A DNA stretch of 9,177 bases, taken from the NCBI GenBank assembly GCA_029548585.1, contig JAKPNC010000033.1, positions 1-9,177 of the forward strand, given 5' to 3'. Of the stretch, positions 1 through 6,388 are shown piece after piece. This DNA is from a bacterium (GTDB lineage: Bacteria > Ratteibacteria > UBA8468 > B48-G9 > JAFGKM01). Numbering within the stretch: position 1 is the stretch's first letter; each line of letters opens with the position of its first letter. The translations under genes were made by a program, and so were the position numbers. A model generated the notes under the pieces. That model was given only the letters and a program-made list of their open reading frames with translations, made no database searches and was not told the origin of the DNA.

Positions 1-321
1 TACAGGGTCATCAAAAGCAATCTTGAGTCTCTCGGCATATCCGGCAGGTGCAGGGTTATAAGGGGAAACGCCGAGAAGGTTATCTTTAGCCTGCGGGACG
101 GGGCCTTCGGCCTTGTAATTGCAGACCCTCCGTACGGTTATGCCTCAAAGAAGGCAGAGAGCCTGCTTTCTTCCCTTGTCGCTCTTAACATAGTGAGATC
201 CGGCGGGATGGCGGTATTTGAGCACAAGGAGAAAAATGGTCTGCAGGTTCCCCCCGGAATGCATCTTCACAGGGAAAAAAAGTACGGGAAAACAGTGGTT
301 TCTTACTTTTTCAGGGATTGA
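1..321 (+). CDS. rsmD: 16S rRNA (guanine966-N2)-methyltransferase RsmD, C-terminal part (5' truncated by window edge)
   Basis: Frame 1 is open from the first base to TGA at 319-321, giving the last 106 residues; the start lies outside the window. RsmD methylates G966 of 16S rRNA using S-adenosylmethionine. What shows this is the N6/N2-type methyltransferase motif IV DPPYG at local residues 42-46, preceded by a hydrophobic strand (FGLVIA), then a helix, the strand GGMAVFEH, and a C-terminal REKKYGKTVVSYF that matches the usual RsmD ending (KxYGxTxxxxY/F). The missing part should carry the SAM-binding Rossmann glycine loop. It sits just upstream of coaD, a pairing seen in many bacteria, with a 5-bp gap. 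Six of its eight Arg codons are AGG, matching the rest of the window. Other DPPY methyltransferases are possible, but the coaD neighbour and the C-terminus favour RsmD. Confidence 0.88.
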   Translation, partial: YRVIKSNLESLGISGRCRVIRGNAEKVIFSLRDGAFGLVIADPPYGYASKKAESLLSSLVALNIVRSGGMAVFEHKEKNGLQVPPGMHLHREKKYGKTVVSYFFRD

Positions 322-326
322 CATAT

Positions 327-827
327 ATGCTTAAAAGTTCGGAAAAGATCGCGGTCTGCCCCGGGAGTTTCGATCCCGTGACCAACGGGCACATGGACGT
401 TATCGAAAAGGGGCTCTCCTTTCTCGACAGGGTCATCATAGCCGTTTCCACTTATCCAAGGAAGAACTTCCTTTTCGATGTGAATGAAAGGATACGGCTT
501 CTTGAGGATATATACTCGGGAAACCCGAAGGTCGAGATAGACCGTTTTGACGGGCTCCTGGTGGATTACCTGCGCAGGAAGAACGTAAGGATAATATTAA
601 GGGGGCTGAGGGCTGTTTCGGATTTCGAGTATGAATTCCAGATGGCCCTTACCAACAGGATACTCGACAAAAGCGTGGAAACGGTTTTTCTCATGCCGGG
701 GGAGGAGTTCTTTTTCATAAGCTCTTCCCTGGTAAAGGAAATAGCATTCCTTAAGGGGGACATCTCGAGGTTCGTTCCGGCTTCCGTAAAAGAGGCCCTG
801 ACCATGAAGGTTAAAAGCTCGGTTTGA
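327..827 (+). CDS. coaD: phosphopantetheine adenylyltransferase (CoaD)
   Basis: CoaD transfers AMP from ATP to 4'-phosphopantetheine, giving dephospho-CoA, the penultimate step of CoA synthesis in the cytoplasm. The 166-residue product is the usual family length. Visible motifs are GSFDPVTNGH at 13-22 (the nucleotidyltransferase HxGH-type motif, here TNGH), RGLRAVSDFEYE at 92-103, and ISSSLVKEI at 131-139 (the ISSTxVR-type ATP-binding motif). I chose ATG at 327 because the protein then begins nine residues before the core beta strand and because AGGG at 313-316 gives a plausible Shine-Dalgarno; an in-frame TTG at 318 would add three residues (MTY) and overlap the rsmD stop. The gene lies 5 bp after rsmD and 28 bp before rpmF, so it is probably in the same transcript. 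CoA is the donor of the prosthetic group on the ACP encoded downstream. Confidence 0.96.
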   Translation: MLKSSEKIAVCPGSFDPVTNGHMDVIEKGLSFLDRVIIAVSTYPRKNFLFDVNERIRLLEDIYSGNPKVEIDRFDGLLVDYLRRKNVRIILRGLRAVSDFEYEFQMALTNRILDKSVETVFLMPGEEFFFISSSLVKEIAFLKGDISRFVPASVKEALTMKVKSSV

Positions 828-855
828 CATAAAACAATCAACAGGAGGTTTTCAA

Positions 856-1047
856 ATGCCTAATCCGAAACGCAGACATTCGAATAGCAGAACGGGAAAG
901 AGGAGGAATACCCATCAGAAGCTTACCACAGGGTCCCTCTCAACCTGCACCAACTGCGGCGAGAAGGGATTGCCCCATACCGTGTGCAAGGCATGCGGCT
1001 ATTACAAGGGTAAGCCTGTCATATCTGTAAAGAAGAAAGAAAAATGA
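856..1047 (+). CDS. rpmF: 50S ribosomal protein L32 (zinc-ribbon form)
   Basis: L32 is a small protein of the large ribosomal subunit. The 63-residue product begins MPNPKRRHSNSRTGKRR, the basic tail that threads into rRNA, and carries a zinc ribbon with CxxC at Cys31/Cys34 and CxxC at Cys44/Cys47. It is therefore the zinc-binding, C+ type rather than the cysteine-free paralogue found in some genomes. A strong Shine-Dalgarno AGGAGG lies at 843-848, seven bases before the ATG. The stop overlaps the plsX start (ATGA at 1044-1047), suggesting translational coupling. The rpmF-plsX-fab order is widely conserved. The DUF177/YceD gene that often precedes rpmF is absent; coaD takes that place, and the 28-bp gap has no room for it. 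Confidence 0.96.
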   Translation: MPNPKRRHSNSRTGKRRNTHQKLTTGSLSTCTNCGEKGLPHTVCKACGYYKGKPVISVKKKEK

Positions 1048-2045
1048 GAGAAGAAGAGATAATTGTATCCGTTGACGCCATGGGCGGGGACAACGCGCCT
1101 TTCTCTGCAATCAAGGCCTGCGGCCTGGTTTCCCCGGAAGAAAAACTGCGCCTCATCCTTGTGGGGAACAGGGATGCCATTGGAAATCATGAAAACTTTG
1201 ACAACCATCCTTACGTGGAGATCCTCAATACTGAAAAATACATAGGGATGGAAGACAAGGTAAACCTTCAGATGATCAAGTCGAAGGATAACAGCATGTG
1301 CCGGACGGTTCTGCTTCACAAGGAAGGCCGGGCACACTACGCCCTGAGCGCCGGCAATACCGCGGCGTTCGTCTCGTACGCCATATCCGAGCTGGGATTG
1401 ATAGAAAATATTGAAAGGCCTGCAATATCCATACTTCTGCCCAACATGAAAGGGACTTTCACCGTCTTCGCGGATGCCGGCGCAAATGCGAACGCCAAGC
1501 CTTTTCACATACTCCAGGCGGCCCAGATGAATTCTATTTTCGCCTCCACGGTTTTTGGCGTAAAGGATCCCTCCGTATCCCTTCTAAACATTGGGTCTGA
1601 GGCCACGAAGGGCGACGAACTGAGAAAAGCCGCTTTTCCCCTTCTTGAAAAGGGAGGGATAAATTTCAAGGGAAATATAGAGGGACAGGAACTTTTTTCA
1701 GGCAAAACGGACGTGGTGATAGCAGACGGTTTTACGGGCAACGTCGTGCTGAAGGTTACAGAGGGCATGACCAGGTCCTTCAAGACCATGCTTTTCAGGG
1801 AGATCAGGAGAAGCCTTTTGGGCAAAGCGTGCGGTTTTCTGCTTAGAGGTTCCTTCAGAAATTTTGCCAAGAAGATTGATTACGCGGAATACGGAGGCGG
1901 AATTCTTCTCGGGGTAAACGGCATAGTTGTCATAAGCCACGGCAGGTCCTCCCCGAGGGCGCTTTACAGCGCTATCAAGTTTGGCAAGAAGGTTGTAATG
2001 TCTGATTTGCTTGGAAACCTGAAGAAATTCGCGGAGAAAAAATAA
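1044..2045 (+). CDS. plsX: phosphate acyltransferase PlsX
   Basis: PlsX is a peripheral membrane enzyme that converts acyl-ACP and phosphate to acyl-phosphate, the acyl donor for PlsY in phosphatidic acid synthesis. The 333-residue product has the family landmarks: VSVDAMGGDNAP at 8-19, LSAGNTAAFV at 101-110, LNIGSEATKGDE at 181-192, VVIADGFTGNVVLK at 224-237, and GGGILLGVNGIVVISHGRS at 284-302. The usual NIGEE is NIGSE here and the usual GTGA-type turn near 146 reads ADAGANANAK, so it is a recognisable but not textbook member. It starts inside the rpmF stop (4-bp overlap) with only a weak purine-rich upstream stretch, so it probably depends on ribosomes leaving rpmF. Its TAA shares one base with the fabH ATG (TAATG), giving another coupled junction. 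Confidence 0.96.
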   Translation: MREEEIIVSVDAMGGDNAPFSAIKACGLVSPEEKLRLILVGNRDAIGNHENFDNHPYVEILNTEKYIGMEDKVNLQMIKSKDNSMCRTVLLHKEGRAHYALSAGNTAAFVSYAISELGLIENIERPAISILLPNMKGTFTVFADAGANANAKPFHILQAAQMNSIFASTVFGVKDPSVSLLNIGSEATKGDELRKAAFPLLEKGGINFKGNIEGQELFSGKTDVVIADGFTGNVVLKVTEGMTRSFKTMLFREIRRSLLGKACGFLLRGSFRNFAKKIDYAEYGGGILLGVNGIVVISHGRSSPRALYSAIKFGKKVVMSDLLGNLKKFAEKK

Positions 2046-3040
2046 TGCCCAAAGCATATATCGCGGGAACAGGCTCCTGCCTTCCTGAAACCGTCCTTAC
2101 AAACAGGGACATGGAGGTAATGGTCGACACTACCGACGAGTGGATTGTTACCAGGACCGGAATAAAGGAGAGAAGGATTTGTCCCAGGGGCATGGCGTCT
2201 TCGGATCTCGGCCAGTTGGCTTGCAGGAAGGCTCTTGAGGATGCTTCCGCAGATCCTTCCGAAATAGAATTCATCATATCAGCGACAGTTTCGCCAGACA
2301 TGTTTTTCCCCTCAACCGCCTGCCTCATACAGTCCAAGCTTGGAATCAGGAATATCCCCGTTTTTGATCTCTCGGCAGCATGTTCGGGATTCATTTATGC
2401 CCTGGAGACGGCAAGGAACTTCATAGAATGCGGGAGTTACAGGACGGGCCTGGTGGTTGCCAACGAGTGCATGAGCAGGCTGACGGATTATAAGGACAGG
2501 GGCACATGCGTTCTGCTCGGGGACGGGGCCGGAGCCGCCGTGGTAAGGTCTACCGAGGGGGAAGCGGGCCTGATGGGCTCTTACATATCCGCCGACGGGA
2601 ATTACAGGGAGATCCTTAATGCGCCCGCGGGAGGGAGTTACATGCCTGCTTCTTTCGAAACGGTTGAAAACCGCTGCCATTTTATGAAGATGGAGGGAGC
2701 GGCCCTTTTCAAGATAGCCATCATGTCGATGTCGGAAGCCGTGAACAAGCTTCTTGAGTCCCATGGCCTTAAAAAGGATGACATAACACTCCTTATACCT
2801 CACCAGGCCAACCTGAGGATCATCCAGGGAGTTGCCCGCAACCTGCGCATAAAAGAGGGAAAATTTTATATAAACATAGAAAAATACGGAAACATGTCCG
2901 CCGCTTGCGTGCCGGTGGCCCTTGACGAATCAAATAGAAAGGGTATTCTCGGGAAGGGAGACCTTCTCATGACGGTTTCCTTCGGCGGCGGCCTAACCTG
3001 GGGGGCTAATCTCATAAAATGGACAAAAGACAGGAAATAG
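2045..3040 (+). CDS. fabH: beta-ketoacyl-ACP synthase III (FabH)
   Basis: FabH starts type II fatty-acid synthesis by condensing an acyl-CoA primer, usually acetyl-CoA, with malonyl-ACP. The 331-residue thiolase-fold protein has the complete triad: Cys113 in DLSAACSGFIYAL, His253 in PHQANLRI, and Asn283 in YGNMSAACVP. The N-terminal TDEWIVTRTGIKERR (about 30-44) is the typical FabH signature near the CoA-binding entrance, and GDGAGAAVV (159-167) and SFGGGLTWG (312-320) complete the fold. The Asn motif reads GNMSAA rather than the common GNTSAA. Primer preference (acetyl versus branched acyl-CoA) cannot be read with confidence from sequence. The ATG overlaps the plsX stop by one base, and the 3' end overlaps fabD by 22 bp, so expression is probably coupled on both sides. 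Confidence 0.97.
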   Translation: MPKAYIAGTGSCLPETVLTNRDMEVMVDTTDEWIVTRTGIKERRICPRGMASSDLGQLACRKALEDASADPSEIEFIISATVSPDMFFPSTACLIQSKLGIRNIPVFDLSAACSGFIYALETARNFIECGSYRTGLVVANECMSRLTDYKDRGTCVLLGDGAGAAVVRSTEGEAGLMGSYISADGNYREILNAPAGGSYMPASFETVENRCHFMKMEGAALFKIAIMSMSEAVNKLLESHGLKKDDITLLIPHQANLRIIQGVARNLRIKEGKFYINIEKYGNMSAACVPVALDESNRKGILGKGDLLMTVSFGGGLTWGANLIKWTKDRK

Positions 3041-3963
3041 CGGTTCTTTTCCCCGGACAGGCGTCCCAGTATGTCGGTATGGGAAAAGAGTTCATTGAAA
3101 GGATACCGGAATGCGCCGGCATAGTAAGGGAAGGAGAGAAGATAACATCTCTTCCACTGATGGACAGGATAATGAACGGCCCGATCGAAGACCTGACCAG
3201 GACGTTAATATGCCAGCCTGCTGTTTTTGCAATCAGCATGGTCTGCTGGCATGTTTACAGGAAGGCCGCTCCCGTACCTTTTGCCGTGGCAGGGCATAGT
3301 CTCGGAGAATATTCTGCCCTGGTTGCCTCCGGGGTCATAACCATGGACGAAGGTTATTACATCATAAAGAAGAGGGCACAAATAATGGACTCCATATCGG
3401 CGGCTTCAGGAGGTTCCATGCTTGCCGTTATAGGTATGAAACTGGCCGACCTTGAGCATGTCCTGGCTGATTTTCCCGGAGTCGAAATAGCAAACATGAA
3501 TTCTGATTCCCAGATAGTGGTGGGAGGCAGGAAGGATATCCTTGAAAGTTTCAACCTCTACCTGAGGCAGAAGAAGGTCAAGGGTATAATGCTGAATGTC
3601 AGCGGGCCTTTCCACACATCCCTTATGGAGAAGGCGGGAGAGCTTATATCCGGAGAACTGGCCAAGCTTGATTTCAAGGATCCTGATATCCCGCTTTACT
3701 TGAATTATTCGGGCAGCCGCGCGCGGGATGGAGGGGAAGTGAAGGAAGGCCTTGTCAGGCAGATATCGTCTCCCGTGAGATGGCTCGATATTGTAAGGGG
3801 GATATATGGTGAAGGCTGCAGGGTTTTCGTGGAAGTCGGGCCGAAGAAGGTACTGAAAAAAATAGTTGAGGGAATCGTTCCTGACGCTTTTGTCATGAAT
3901 CTTGAAGATGAAGGATCCCTGGGCCTTCTTGAGGATTTCCTTAAGAACCGGCAGGAATCCTGA
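3019..3963 (+). CDS. fabD: malonyl-CoA:ACP transacylase (FabD)
   Basis: FabD moves malonate from CoA to ACP, supplying the extender unit for FabH and FabF. The 314-residue product has FPGQASQYVGMG at 11-22 (oxyanion-side loop), the nucleophile Ser94 in GHSLGEYSAL (92-101), the carboxylate-binding Arg119, His199 in GPFHTSLM (196-203), Gln248 in LVRQISSPVRW, and VEVGPKKVL at 271-279 (usually EVGPGxVL, with Lys in the Gly position). The Arg119 that grips the malonyl carboxylate argues for malonyl rather than plain acyl transfer. I placed the start at ATG 3019, 22 bp inside fabH, because the conserved LFPGQ motif then sits at its usual distance from the N-terminus; the next in-frame Met would remove it. 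A 77-bp gap with inverted repeats follows. Confidence 0.96.
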   Translation: MDKRQEIAVLFPGQASQYVGMGKEFIERIPECAGIVREGEKITSLPLMDRIMNGPIEDLTRTLICQPAVFAISMVCWHVYRKAAPVPFAVAGHSLGEYSALVASGVITMDEGYYIIKKRAQIMDSISAASGGSMLAVIGMKLADLEHVLADFPGVEIANMNSDSQIVVGGRKDILESFNLYLRQKKVKGIMLNVSGPFHTSLMEKAGELISGELAKLDFKDPDIPLYLNYSGSRARDGGEVKEGLVRQISSPVRWLDIVRGIYGEGCRVFVEVGPKKVLKKIVEGIVPDAFVMNLEDEGSLGLLEDFLKNRQES

Positions 3964-3973
3964 AGGCGGGGAT

Positions 3974-4018
3974 GTCCCTTTACTTTAAAGCAGCGGGACC
4001 GTGGCCATAGAGCGGTCC
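3974..4018 (+). other. two overlapping, mutually exclusive hairpins in the fabD-fabG gap
   Basis: Within the 77-bp gap, GTCCC (3974-3978) can pair with GGGAC (3995-3999), enclosing CTTTA/TAAAG (3978-3982 with 3986-3990, a perfect 5-bp stem and 3-nt loop; C3978 can serve only one of the two stems). The same GGAC segment belongs to a second stem, GGACCG (3996-4001) with CGGTCC (4013-4018), perfect 6 bp with an 11-nt loop. The two outer stems cannot form together. No T run follows either, so neither is a standard intrinsic terminator. They may be an mRNA processing or stability element, or simply chance structure. The complementarity is seen directly; any regulatory role is inference. Confidence 0.5.
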
Positions 4019-4040
4019 AACATGAAAACAGGAGAGAAAA

Positions 4041-4772
4041 ATGCTTAAAGAGAGAGTTACTGTAATCACAGGTGCATTCGGAGGCATAGGCAGATCCCTT
4101 GCCCTCAGGTTCGGGGCTTGCGGGGCAAGGCTTGTGCTCTGGGATGTTGTTATCAACCAGGAATTCGAGAAAGAGCTTGAATCGAAGGGTATTCAATATA
4201 TGTCCGGGAAGATAGACATCACGAGCAAGTCCGACATAGAAAATAACCTGAATGAAGTCATAGGGAAGTGGGGAAAGGTAGATATCCTTATAAATAACGC
4301 GGGTATTACGCGGGACAACCTCCTGATAAGGATGGATGAGAATGAATGGGACGATGTACTGAACGTAAATTTGAAAGGATCTTTCTTATGTAGTAAAATT
4401 ATAGGAAAATCTATGCTTTCAAAAAGAAGCGGGAAGATTGTGAATGTTGCCTCGATTATAGGCCAGATAGGAAATGTAGGACAGGCGAATTACGGCGCAT
4501 CAAAGGGGGGCATGATAGCTCTCACTAAAACATGTGCCAGGGAATTCGGAAGGTTCGGGATAAACGTCAATGCGGTCGCGCCGGGATACATAATGACTGC
4601 CATGACGCAGAAGCTGCCGGAAAAGGTTAAAAACGAGATGATGGAGAAGGTTGCGCTGAGGAGATTCGGCACATCTGAAGAAGTCGCCGACCTCGTGCTC
4701 TTCCTTGCCTCCGACAGTTCGGCATATATAACCGGCCAGGTTTTCAGGGTGGACGGCGGACTTGTAATGTAG
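4041..4772 (+). CDS. fabG: 3-oxoacyl-ACP reductase FabG (short-chain dehydrogenase), possible NADH type
   Basis: FabG reduces 3-ketoacyl-ACP to 3-hydroxyacyl-ACP. The 243-residue SDR has the cofactor motif TGAFGGIG at 10-17, NNAG at 85-88, the catalytic tetrad Asn110, Ser138, Tyr151 and Lys155 (YGASK), PGYIMTAM at 181-188, and the C-terminal ITGQVFRVDGG. Numbering of Ser/Tyr/Lys equals that of E. coli FabG. The basic residue common in NADPH-type FabG at the fourth position after the motif's first Thr (TGASRGIG) is Gly14 here, and strand beta-2 ends in LVLWD with Asp35, a residue that in SDRs usually binds the adenosine ribose hydroxyls of NAD(H). I infer possible NADH preference. ATG 4041 follows a Shine-Dalgarno AGGAGA at 4030-4035. 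Position between fabD and acpP supports FabG over other SDRs. Confidence 0.94.
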   Translation: MLKERVTVITGAFGGIGRSLALRFGACGARLVLWDVVINQEFEKELESKGIQYMSGKIDITSKSDIENNLNEVIGKWGKVDILINNAGITRDNLLIRMDENEWDDVLNVNLKGSFLCSKIIGKSMLSKRSGKIVNVASIIGQIGNVGQANYGASKGGMIALTKTCAREFGRFGINVNAVAPGYIMTAMTQKLPEKVKNEMMEKVALRRFGTSEEVADLVLFLASDSSAYITGQVFRVDGGLVM

Positions 4773-4773
4773 A

Positions 4774-4810
4774 ACCCATGCAGTGAGTGGGTATTTGTTC
4801 TTGAAAAGAA
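4774..4810 (+). other. two small hairpins in the fabG-acpP gap
   Basis: ACCCA (4774-4778) can pair with TGGGT (4788-4792) across a 9-nt loop, starting two bases after the fabG stop. A second, AT-rich stem follows: TTCTT (4798-4802) with AAGAA (4806-4810) and a 3-nt loop. Neither is followed by a run of T, so I do not call a terminator. The second ends eight bases before the acpP Shine-Dalgarno. In many bacteria acpP is expressed more strongly than its neighbours through an internal promoter or mRNA processing; I see no good -35/-10 pair here, so processing is the more natural guess, but this is inference from weak structure. Confidence 0.35.
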
Positions 4811-4817
4811 AAATAAC

Positions 4818-4823
4818 AGGAGG
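4818..4823 (+). promoter_or_regulatory. Shine-Dalgarno that decides the acpP start
   Basis: A full AGGAGG lies directly before two adjacent in-frame ATGs (4825 and 4828). Spacing is one base to the first and four to the second, so the second ATG is the better start. An in-frame GTG at 4783 would place this site inside the coding region and add 15 residues unlike any acyl carrier protein. Confidence 0.8.
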
Positions 4824-4827
4824 AATG

Positions 4828-5070
4828 ATGGAAAGATTGGAAATAGTTAATCAGGTAAAAGAGATTGTGTCGGATAAGCTGGGAGTCAGCCTTTCAGAGG
4901 TTACTGAAACGGCTTCCTTCGTCGACGATCTCGGTGCGGATTCTCTCGATACCGTTGAGCTGGTCATGAAGCTTGAAGAGAAGTTCGGGTTGGAAATACC
5001 TGACGAGGACGCGGAAAAAATAAAGACTGTAAAGGATGCCATAGAATATATAGAGAAGAAAAAACAATGA
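4828..5070 (+). CDS. acpP: acyl carrier protein
   Basis: ACP carries growing acyl chains on a 4'-phosphopantetheine arm and is the shared substrate of all the Fab enzymes and of PlsX. From ATG 4828 the protein is 80 residues, the normal size, acidic and predicted four-helical. The attachment site is Ser39 in DDLGADSLDTVELVM (33-47), an essentially canonical motif, followed by EEKFGLEIPDEDAEKI, the conserved recognition helix region. Start choice rests on the AGGAGG at 4818-4823; ATG 4825 would add one Met. The stop overlaps the fabF start (ATGA at 5067-5070). Five of its six Ile codons are ATA and none is ATC, notable for a gene expected to be highly expressed. Confidence 0.97.
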   Translation: MERLEIVNQVKEIVSDKLGVSLSEVTETASFVDDLGADSLDTVELVMKLEEKFGLEIPDEDAEKIKTVKDAIEYIEKKKQ

Positions 5071-6311
5071 GAAAAAGAGTTGTTGTTACCGGGATGGGAC
5101 TCGTAACGCCTGTCGGCAATGATGTGCCAACCTCCTGGGCCGGCCTGAAATCAGGCAGGATCGGTACGGGGAAGACCTCAAGGTTCGATGTCTCCGGTTA
5201 TGCTTCGAAGATATCCAGAGAAGTGAAGGATTTCGTTCTCGAGGGAGTAAATCCCAAGTCCCTGCGCAGGATGGATTCTTTCGTCCAGTTCGCCATGAAG
5301 GCTTCCTGGGAAGCAGTCAGGGACAGCGGTCTCTGCCTTGACGACGATGCGTTGAAAGAGAAGGCCGGCGTGATCATAGGTTCAGGCATAGGCGGGTTAA
5401 AGGTCATCGAGGAGCAGCACGAGATACTCATGAAAAGCGGGCCCTCGAGGATTTCACCCTTCCTTATACCCATGCTCATACCTGATATGGCGGCAGGCCA
5501 GGTTGCCATGCATTTCGGCTTCAAGGGCATGAACTTCGCGACCGTCAGCGCGTGCGCTTCGGGCGCCCATGCCCTTGCGACAGCACTTAACATGATGAGG
5601 CAGGGTATGGCCGAAGTTGTCATAGCGGGCGGAACAGAATCATGCATAACCCCTCTCGGACTTGCAGGTTTCTGTTCCATGAAGGCTCTTTCAACCAGGA
5701 ACGATTCCCCTGAAAAGGCATCAAGGCCTTTTGACAGGGAGAGGGACGGTTTCGTCATGGGCGAAGGTGCAGGCATAGTCGTCCTCGAGACCCTTGAGCA
5801 CGCCCTGGCAAGAAAGGCAGGCAAGATTTACGCGGAGTTTGTCGGTTCAGGCATGAGTTGCGACGCCTACCACATGACGGCTCCCGATCCTGAGGGCAAG
5901 GGCGCTTCCCTTTCCCTGAAAAATGCTTTGCAGGATGCGTCGGTTGATCCCGGGTGCGTCGATTATATAAATGCCCACGGGACTTCCACGAGCCTTAATG
6001 ACAAGGGAGAGACTCTCGCTATCAAGGACGCTTTCGGAAAGAGGGCGTACGATATTCCCGTCAGCTCAATCAAGTCCATGATAGGACATACTCTCGGCGC
6101 TGCCGGAGGCATTGAGTTCATATCCACTTGCCTGACAATAAAAGAGGGGATTATTCCTCCCACGATGAATTACGAGTTTCCCGATCCGGATTGCGATCTT
6201 TTCTACGTGCCTAACAGGGCCATAGAGAAAAGCGTGGATGTCGCACTTTCCAATTCTTTCGGTTTCGGGGGCCATAACATTACTCTCGTGTTGAAGAAAT
6301 ACAGGGACTAA
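5067..6311 (+). CDS. fabF: beta-ketoacyl-ACP synthase II (FabF)
   Basis: FabF elongates acyl-ACP by condensing it with malonyl-ACP. The 414-residue protein has the Cys-His-His triad of elongating synthases: Cys163 in TVSACASGAHAL, His304 in NAHGTSTSLND, and His341 in SIKSMIGHTLGAAGG, nearly identical in numbering to E. coli FabF (163/303/340). GSGIGGL at 106-111, PFDRERDGFVMGEGAG at 221-236 and the C-terminal SNSFGFGGHN at 395-404 are also standard. The ATG sits within the acpP stop (4-bp overlap), consistent with coupled synthesis of an enzyme and its carrier. FabF rather than FabB is favoured by length, operon position next to acpP, and the motif context. The next gene follows after 77 bp of apparently structured sequence. 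Confidence 0.97.
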   Translation: MRKRVVVTGMGLVTPVGNDVPTSWAGLKSGRIGTGKTSRFDVSGYASKISREVKDFVLEGVNPKSLRRMDSFVQFAMKASWEAVRDSGLCLDDDALKEKAGVIIGSGIGGLKVIEEQHEILMKSGPSRISPFLIPMLIPDMAAGQVAMHFGFKGMNFATVSACASGAHALATALNMMRQGMAEVVIAGGTESCITPLGLAGFCSMKALSTRNDSPEKASRPFDRERDGFVMGEGAGIVVLETLEHALARKAGKIYAEFVGSGMSCDAYHMTAPDPEGKGASLSLKNALQDASVDPGCVDYINAHGTSTSLNDKGETLAIKDAFGKRAYDIPVSSIKSMIGHTLGAAGGIEFISTCLTIKEGIIPPTMNYEFPDPDCDLFYVPNRAIEKSVDVALSNSFGFGGHNITLVLKKYRD

Positions 6312-6312
6312 C

Positions 6313-6375
6313 CCTTAAGGACAGGTGCTCCGCTGCCCGTTTCAGAAACTTAAAGAAGGTATTAACTGTCCAAGG
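6313..6375 (+). other. long-range inverted repeat spanning the fabF-acyl-CoA dehydrogenase gap
   Basis: CCTT (6313-6316) and GGACAG (6319-6324), separated by AA, are complementary to CTGTCC (6366-6371) and AAGG (6372-6375), a ten-pair interrupted stem with a 2-nt bulge closing a 41-nt loop. Inside the loop GTTT/AAAC around CAG makes a small hairpin (about 6340-6350). The stem spans nearly the whole intergenic region and ends just before the AGGAGA Shine-Dalgarno of the next gene. There is no T run, so it is not a typical terminator. It may affect relative expression of the dehydrogenase. Pairing is visible; function is inference. Confidence 0.42.
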
Positions 6376-6388
6376 TAAAGGAGAAGAA

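Noticed and set aside
318..326. TTG start for coaD at 318
   Set aside because: Adds only three non-conserved residues and overlaps the rsmD stop; the ATG at 327 is a better codon with the AGGG at a suitable distance.
1002..2394. Several minus-strand open frames of 119-168 codons opposite plsX and fabH
   Set aside because: All mirror conserved coding sequence, overlap one another, and show no family motif.
4022..4048. Eight-codon open frame (MKTGEKNA) overlapping the fabG start, as a leader peptide
   Set aside because: No ribosome site precedes it, and its sequence shows no run of regulatory codons.
4783..4827. GTG start for acpP giving a 95-residue protein
   Set aside because: The extra 15 residues are not ACP-like, and a full AGGAGG sits just before the ATG at 4828.
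5198..5824. A 208-codon open frame on the minus strand opposite fabF
   Set aside because: It is antisense to a fully conserved fabF with an intact catalytic triad, has no ribosome site or recognisable domain, and its low-complexity Ser/Pro/Met-rich sequence is typical of a shadow frame.
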